This document shows positions 59,622 to 64,000 of a stretch of DNA of 64,000 nucleotides, piece after piece. The DNA is from Micromonospora_I sp040659735 (GTDB lineage: Bacteria > Actinomycetota > Actinomycetes > Mycobacteriales > Micromonosporaceae), in assembly GCF_040659735.1 (NCBI RefSeq), contig NZ_JBFANZ010000009.1, forward strand, positions 84,650 to 148,649. Direction: 5' to 3'. Numbering within the stretch: position 1 is the stretch's first letter; every line of letters starts with the position of its first letter. The notes below the pieces were generated by a model. The model had not been told where the DNA came from, did no database searches, and saw only the letters and a program-made list of their open reading frames with translations. Position numbers and translations under genes: made by a program.

Positions 59622-61331
59622 TTACCCCGCCATCGGCGGTTCGAACCATGCCGCCGCGTCGATCGGCAGAAAAATCTCTCCGCCCCGCTCGATCAGGGGT
59701 TCGCTGGCGACGAGCGCCCGGCCATACCCGCTGACCGGTGCGGGCGCGTCGCTGAAGTTGACCGCGCAGACCAGGCCCGTCGACGACCCGGAGCCCGGCC
59801 GCACGAAGGCGAGCACCCCCGGCTCCCCATCGAGCCAGGTCAGCTCGGGCCCATCGACCTCGCCGGCGGCGGCGCCGAGGGCGGAGTGGGTGGCCCGGAC
59901 ACCCAACGCCGCCCGGTAGAGCTCCAGAGTGGAGGTCGGGTCGCCGGCCTGGGCGGCCACGGAGAGCGCGCCCCAGGTCGCCGGCGCCGGCAGCCAGGAG
60001 AGCGCGCAACCGTCGGGCCCGAAGCCGTACGGCGGGAGGTCGCCGCTCCACGGCAGCGGCACCCGGCAGCCGTCGCGGCTCTCGCCGGTGCGCAGGAACG
60101 CCGGGTCCTGGCGCAGTTCGTCCGGGAGGTCCAGCACCTCCGGCAGCCCCAGTTCCTCGCCCTGGTACAGGTAGACGCAGCCGGGCAGCGCGAACATCAG
60201 CAGCGCGGCCGCCCTGGCCCGACGTAGCCCGACCGGCCCGTCGCCGTAGCGGGTGACGTGCCGCTGCTTGTCATGGTTGGAGAGAACCCAGGTGGTGGGC
60301 GCGCCGACGATCGTCGCCTCGGCGAGCGCGGTATCGATGACTTTGTGGAACGAGTCCGCCGACCAGGTGGCGTCGAGGAAGTCGAAGCTGAAGGCCTGGT
60401 GCAGCTCGTCCGGGCCGATGTAGCGGGCGAGGCGTTGCGGCGTCTCCGCCCACGCCTCGGCGACCGCCATCCGCCCACCCGGGTAGCTGTCGAGGATGGG
60501 TCGCCAGGCCCGGTAGATGTCGTGCACCTCGTCCTGGTCGAAGTAGGGGAGCCGCCCCTTACCGAGCAGCTCGACCTGGCGTCGGCCGGTCGCGGAGCTG
60601 TGGCCGACGTCCGGCAGCCCTTCCTCCTTGATCATCCCGTGTGCGACGTCGATGCGGAAGCCGTCCACCCCCCGGTCGAGCCAGAAGCGGAGCACGTCCT
60701 CGAACTCGGCGCGCACCTCCGGGTGGCGCCAGTTGAGATCCGGCTGTGACGGGTCGAAGAGGTGCAGGTACCACTCGCCGTCGGGGAGACGGGTCCAGGC
60801 CGGACCGCCGAAGATGGACTCCCAGTCGTTCGGGGGCAGTTCGCCGCCGGCGCCGCGCCCCTCCCGGAAGAGGTAGCGGTCACGCTCCGGTGATCCCGGG
60901 GCGGCGGCCAGTGCCGCGACGAACCACGGGTGGGCGCTGGACGTGTGGTTGGGCACGATGTCCACGATGATCCGCAGGCCCAGGGCGTGCGCATCGGTGA
61001 TCATGGCGTCGAAGTCGGCGAGCGTGCCGAACATCGGATCGACGTCGCGGTAGTCCGAGACGTCGTAGCCGCCATCGATCATGGGGGAGCGGTAGAACGG
61101 GGTGAGCCAGAGCGCGTCCACCCCAAGTTCCCGCAGGTAGGGCAGGCGCTGCCGGACGCCCGGCAGGTCGCCGATGCCGTCGCCGTTGCCGTCCGCGAAG
61201 CTGCGCACGTAGACCTGGTAGACGACCGCCGAGCGCCACCAGTCGTCGTCGGTCGTCGTCGGTGTGGCGGCGAAGGTCGTCACGGGCTCCCCGTTCATGA
61301 TCTGGCGCGCGGTCATACGTCGAGTGGTCAT
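59622..61331 (-). CDS. GH13 alpha-glucosidase
   Basis: 569-aa cytoplasmic glycoside hydrolase of family 13 that cuts alpha-1,4-glucosyl bonds in maltodextrins. Conserved regions: VDIVPNHTSSAHPWF (region I), GFRIDVAHG with nucleophile D228, AVAEAW with acid/base E292 and SNHDKQRH with D354. The N-terminal ~30 residues are extra and low-complexity; the domain begins at DDWWRSAVVYQVYVRSF. It is transcribed in the same direction as the LacI regulator and lies downstream of it, with a candidate operator in the 67-nt gap. Confidence 0.92.
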   Translation of the reverse strand: MTTRRMTARQIMNGEPVTTFAATPTTTDDDWWRSAVVYQVYVRSFADGNGDGIGDLPGVRQRLPYLRELGVDALWLTPFYRSPMIDGGYDVSDYRDVDPMFGTLADFDAMITDAHALGLRIIVDIVPNHTSSAHPWFVAALAAAPGSPERDRYLFREGRGAGGELPPNDWESIFGGPAWTRLPDGEWYLHLFDPSQPDLNWRHPEVRAEFEDVLRFWLDRGVDGFRIDVAHGMIKEEGLPDVGHSSATGRRQVELLGKGRLPYFDQDEVHDIYRAWRPILDSYPGGRMAVAEAWAETPQRLARYIGPDELHQAFSFDFLDATWSADSFHKVIDTALAEATIVGAPTTWVLSNHDKQRHVTRYGDGPVGLRRARAAALLMFALPGCVYLYQGEELGLPEVLDLPDELRQDPAFLRTGESRDGCRVPLPWSGDLPPYGFGPDGCALSWLPAPATWGALSVAAQAGDPTSTLELYRAALGVRATHSALGAAAGEVDGPELTWLDGEPGVLAFVRPGSGSSTGLVCAVNFSDAPAPVSGYGRALVASEPLIERGGEIFLPIDAAAWFEPPMAG

Positions 61332-61370
61332 GCGTTAAGCAGAAGGATGCCGGCGCACGTCTGAAAGAGT

Positions 61371-61390
61371 CAAGCAAAGCTTGCGCAAGA
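61371..61390 (-). promoter_or_regulatory. Candidate LacI-family operator before the glucosidase
   Basis: GCAAAGCTTGC (61374-61384) overlaps CTTGCGCAAG (61380-61389). Both resemble the palindromes before the binding-protein gene and lie in the glucosidase promoter region. Confidence 0.5.
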
Positions 61391-61398
61391 AACGGCGG

Positions 61399-62454
61399 TC
61401 ACGGCCGTTGCGTGGGCAGCGCTTCGGCGAGACCGCGCGGCGCGGGTGCGATCCCGGTCGATCCGCGGACCACCAGTTCGGGACGGAACACATATTCGGA
61501 ATGCGGCGCGGCGTGCCCGTTGATCTCATCGACGAGCGCGCGGACGGCCGCGACCGCCATCGCCCGGACCGGCTGGCGCACGGTGGTCAGCGGCGGGTCG
61601 GTGAACGCGATCAGCGGCGAGTCGTCGTAGCCCACCACGGAGAGATCCCCGGGCACCGACAGGCCGCGCTGACGTCCGGCCCGGATCGCGCCGAGCGCCA
61701 TCAGGTCCGAGCCGCAGACCAACCCGGTGACGCCGCGGTCGATCAGCCGGCCGGCCGCCGCCTCGCCCCCCTCGACGCCGAAGAACGACAGCGAGGTGAG
61801 CTCGTCGAGTTCGGGCTCGGTGGACCCGACCAGGCGGGTCATCGCGGCCCGGTAGCCGGCGAGCTTGCGGCGCACCGGGATGAACCGGTCGGGCCCGGTG
61901 ATCAGCCCGATCCGACGGTGGCCGAGAGCTACCAGATGCGAGACGGCGAGTTCGCCGGCGACCCGGTCGTCGCAGGAGACGAAGGGCGCCTCGACGTCCT
62001 TGGCGAACCCGTTGACGAGGACGATCGGGAGCGGGCGGCCGATCAGCTTGCGGTAGCGGTCATGGTCGGCCGCGGTGTCGGCGTGCAGGCCCGACACGAA
62101 GACGATGCCGGAGACCTGGCGGTCGAGGAGCATCTCGACGTACTCGTCCTCGGTGACGCCGCCGGGCGTCTGGGTGCAGAGCACCGGGGTGTAGCCGGAC
62201 TGGGCGAGGCTCGATTCGATGATCTGCGCGAAGGCCGGGAATATCGGGTTCTCCAGCTCCGGCACGACGAGACCGACCAGACCGGCGCTGCGCTTGCGCA
62301 GCCGCGCGGGACGCTCGTAGCCGAGCACGTCGAGCGCGGTCAGCACGGCCTGCCGGGTCTCGGGTGAGACGCCGGGCCGGTCGTTGAGGACGCGCGACAC
62401 CGTCGCCTCGCTCACTTCGGCCTGCTGGGCGATGTCGGACAGTCGTGCGCGCAT
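61399..62454 (-). CDS. LacI family transcriptional regulator (maltose/maltodextrin type)
   Basis: 351-aa repressor. The HTH domain is at residues 4-23 (RLSDIAQQAEVSEATVSRVL), followed by the hinge NDRPGVSPETRQAVLTAL and a periplasmic-binding-protein-like sugar domain (VGLVVPELENPIFPAFAQII, GITGLVCGSDLMALGAIRAG-like VTGLVCGSDLMALGAIRAGR). It lies between the glucosidase and the divergent binding-protein gene, the classical place for a MalR-type repressor. It likely responds to maltose or maltodextrin. Operator candidates lie at 62475-62527 and 61371-61390. Confidence 0.9.
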   Translation of the reverse strand: MRARLSDIAQQAEVSEATVSRVLNDRPGVSPETRQAVLTALDVLGYERPARLRKRSAGLVGLVVPELENPIFPAFAQIIESSLAQSGYTPVLCTQTPGGVTEDEYVEMLLDRQVSGIVFVSGLHADTAADHDRYRKLIGRPLPIVLVNGFAKDVEAPFVSCDDRVAGELAVSHLVALGHRRIGLITGPDRFIPVRRKLAGYRAAMTRLVGSTEPELDELTSLSFFGVEGGEAAAGRLIDRGVTGLVCGSDLMALGAIRAGRQRGLSVPGDLSVVGYDDSPLIAFTDPPLTTVRQPVRAMAVAAVRALVDEINGHAAPHSEYVFRPELVVRGSTGIAPAPRGLAEALPTQRP

Positions 62455-62474
62455 GGCGGCACTTTAGCCTACAA

Positions 62475-62527
62475 GCAAGATCTTGCGGGCTGGCCTGCAA
62501 GCTCTTCCATTACCTGCAACGTCTTGC
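62475..62527. promoter_or_regulatory. Three GCAAGATCTTGC-like operators between lacI-type and binding-protein genes
   Basis: Perfect 12-bp palindrome GCAAGATCTTGC at 62475-62486. Imperfect copies GCAAGCTCTTCC at 62497-62508 and GCAACGTCTTGC at 62516-62527, both 9 to 10 of 12. The spacings of 22 and 19 bp are about two helix turns, so dimers could bind on one face. They fit a LacI-family repressor acting on both divergent genes. Confidence 0.7.
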
Positions 62528-62645
62528 TAACGTCCCGGCAACACGCGACAGGAGCGGCGCCCACGCGCCGGTTGACACACCTTACGAAGATCCCCACCTG
62601 GCCGGTCCGCCTCGCGGCGCGCGGCCATGATCGACAGGAGTTCCG

Positions 62646-63893
62646 ATGCGCATCCGTACCGCGGGTGTGGTCGCCGTCTTCGCCCTCGCCCTCGCCGCCT
62701 CCGGCTGCGGCGACGACAAGCCGGCCGCCTCCGACTCCGCCGCCCTTAAGGGCAACGGCGGCAAGCTGGTGATCTGGGCCGACGACAAGCGGACCGCCGC
62801 GCTGAAGGCCTTCGCCGACAAGTTCGGCCAGGAGAACGGGGTCACCGTCGAGGTCAACGCCGTCTCCAAGGACCTGCAGACCAACTTCGTCACCGCCTCG
62901 CAGCAGGGCAGCGGCCCGGACGTGGTCGTCGGGGCGCACGACTGGATCGGCAACCTGGTGCAGAACGGCGCGATCGACCCGGTGCAACTCGCCGACGGTC
63001 AGAAGGGCGCGTTCAACGAGGTCGCCGTCAAGGCCACCACGTTCAACGGCCAGCTCTACGGGGTGCCGTACGCGATGGAGAACATCGCCCTGATCCGGAA
63101 CACCCAGCTCGCCCCGGCCGCGCCGAAGACCATCGAGGAGCTTGTCGCGTCGGGCAAGAAGCTGCAGGCCGAGAAGAAGGCGAGCGAGATCCTCTGCCTG
63201 CAGGTGGGGCAGAACGGCGACGCGTACCACCTCTACCCGCTCTACACCTCGGCCGGTGGATCGCTCTTCGGCACCACCGCCAACGGCGACTATGACCCGA
63301 AGCAGCTCGGCGTCGGCAAGCCCGAGTCGATCGCGGCTTTCGAGAAGATCAAGACGCTCGGTGAGAAGGGATCCGGGGCGCTGAAGCGCTCGATCAGCGA
63401 CACCAACTCGATCGCGACCTTCACCAGCAAGAAGTGCGCCTACCTGGTCTCCGGGCCGTGGGCGGTCGCGGACGCCAAGAAGGCCGGAATCTCCTACGAC
63501 ATCTCGCCGGTCCCCGGCTTCGCCGGCGGCAAGGAAGCGCAGCCGTTCGTCGGGGTGCAGGCGTTCTACGTCGCGGCCAAGGGCAAGAACAAGGCGCTGG
63601 CGCAGGAGTTCGTGGCGAACTACACCACGAAGCCCGAGCTGGCCGTGGCGCTCTACAACGCCGAGCCGCGCCCGCCGGCGCTGACCGCGGCGCTCGACCA
63701 GGTCAAGGGGAGCGACGCCGACCTGGCCAAGTTCCAGGAGGCCGGTAAGAACGGCCAGGTCCTGCCGGCGATTCCGGCGATGGCCGCCATCTGGGACCCG
63801 TTCGGCAAGGCCGAGGCCGCCATCGTCGGTGGTGCCGACGTGACGACCACGGTCACCGCGGCCGGCAAGACCATCGCCGGACAGATCAAGTAA
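62646..63893 (+). CDS. Extracellular maltodextrin-binding lipoprotein
   Basis: 415-aa solute-binding protein of an ABC sugar importer. A lipoprotein signal peptide ends in LAASGC with the lipidated cysteine at residue 21. The mature protein has KLVIWADDKRTAALKAFADK, then GAHDWIGNLVQNGAIDPV, GVPYAMENIALIRN, and PAIPAMAAIWDPFGKAEAAI near the end, typical of MalE-like proteins. It captures maltose or maltodextrins for import. It is divergent from the LacI gene and is followed 5 nt later by the start of a permease gene. Regulation through the upstream palindromes is likely. Confidence 0.93.
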   Translation: MRIRTAGVVAVFALALAASGCGDDKPAASDSAALKGNGGKLVIWADDKRTAALKAFADKFGQENGVTVEVNAVSKDLQTNFVTASQQGSGPDVVVGAHDWIGNLVQNGAIDPVQLADGQKGAFNEVAVKATTFNGQLYGVPYAMENIALIRNTQLAPAAPKTIEELVASGKKLQAEKKASEILCLQVGQNGDAYHLYPLYTSAGGSLFGTTANGDYDPKQLGVGKPESIAAFEKIKTLGEKGSGALKRSISDTNSIATFTSKKCAYLVSGPWAVADAKKAGISYDISPVPGFAGGKEAQPFVGVQAFYVAAKGKNKALAQEFVANYTTKPELAVALYNAEPRPPALTAALDQVKGSDADLAKFQEAGKNGQVLPAIPAMAAIWDPFGKAEAAIVGGADVTTTVTAAGKTIAGQIK

Positions 63894-63898
63894 CAGCG

Positions 63899-63921
63899 AT
63901 GAGCAACCAGCTCTCCGGCGC
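63899..63921 (+). CDS. Start of sugar ABC permease (malF-like), truncated by sequence end
   Basis: ATG 63899 opens MSNQLSGA, after which the sequence becomes G and C homopolymers and is not reliable. Position after the binding-protein gene and 5-nt spacing suggest the first permease of the maltodextrin ABC importer. The rest is lost to the contig end. Confidence 0.4.
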
Positions 63922-64000
63922 GGGGGGGGGGGGGGGGCCCCCCCCCCCCCCCCCGGGCCCCCCCCCCCCGGGAAAGAAAACAACAAGACACAACAGAGTG
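63922..64000. other. Homopolymer artefact at the end of the sequence
   Basis: 17 G (63922-63938), 16 C (63939-63954), GGG, 12 C (63958-63969), GGG, then an A-rich tail of about 28 bases. This composition does not occur elsewhere in the window and is most likely a sequencing or assembly error at a contig end. Confidence 0.85.

Overview
The window is ordinary chromosome from a high-GC actinobacterium. GTG starts are frequent, many genes overlap by 4 nt (ATGA/GTGA), and a TANNNT -10 box often sits 5-8 nt before the start codon, as expected of leaderless actinobacterial transcripts. The run galU-moeA-rimJ-sepX, the SigE-family ECF sigma factor, the DUF6758-like and DUF4383 proteins and the rsmA-ispE-ABC-F order point to the Micromonosporaceae (Micromonospora/Actinoplanes-like). 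The genus is an inference. The last ~80 bases are long G and C homopolymers followed by an A-rich tail and look like a contig-end artefact.

Layout. 1-14.5 kb: thioredoxin, a MaoC-type hydratase, a SpoU/TrmH RNA methyltransferase, a bacterial-PH membrane protein, an ECF sigma factor translationally coupled to the first of two paralogous membrane-anchored propeller-like proteins, a PHP phosphoesterase, MarC, a RecB-type Fe-S nuclease, an MpaB-like oxygenase, a Fur regulator, a DUF2231 membrane protein, a SAF-domain protein and an FmdB zinc ribbon. 14.6-21.5 kb: 5-formyl-THF cyclo-ligase, a membrane diguanylate cyclase, then galU-moeA-rimJ-sepX. 21.5-24.4 kb: a mobile-element scar at tRNA-Ala(CGC), with two pieces of a tyrosine integrase separated by a PGPGW-type membrane gene, then a heptad-repeat protein. 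24.5-30 kb: exported poly-gamma-glutamate hydrolase-like protein, an ion-channel-like protein without the usual selectivity filter, a secreted HNH nuclease and a protein mannosyltransferase. 29.8-42.3 kb: rsmI, metG, a HEAT-repeat protein, tatD, rsmA, a 58-aa ORF, ispE and an ABC-F ATPase. 42.3-45.6 kb: two DUF4383 paralogues, a desaturase-TetR pair with a tandem operator, and a decayed HTH gene. 45.6-50 kb: tRNA-Gln(TTG), glmU, prs, rplY (bL25), pth. 50-57 kb: a broken sugar transferase, cysQ-cysD-cysN, galE, a CorC/HlyC-like protein lacking its membrane domain, trpS. 57-64 kb: a 2'-5' RNA ligase-like protein, a BrkB/YihY membrane protein, and a maltodextrin locus (GH13 glucosidase, LacI regulator, binding protein, start of a permease) with repeated GCAAGATCTTGC-like operators.

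Working together: cysQ-cysD-cysN forms a sulfate-activation unit behind a 9-codon upstream ORF. glmU, prs, rplY and pth serve envelope precursors, PRPP supply and translation. The maltodextrin genes appear to be controlled by the adjacent LacI protein. The desaturase is probably controlled by its downstream TetR partner. No CRISPR array, secondary-metabolite cluster or obvious defence system was seen. The most unusual items are the split integrase around a membrane-protein gene, the two dispersed long palindromes, the twin propeller proteins beside the ECF sigma factor, and the channel-like protein with an altered filter and a same-frame upstream ORF.
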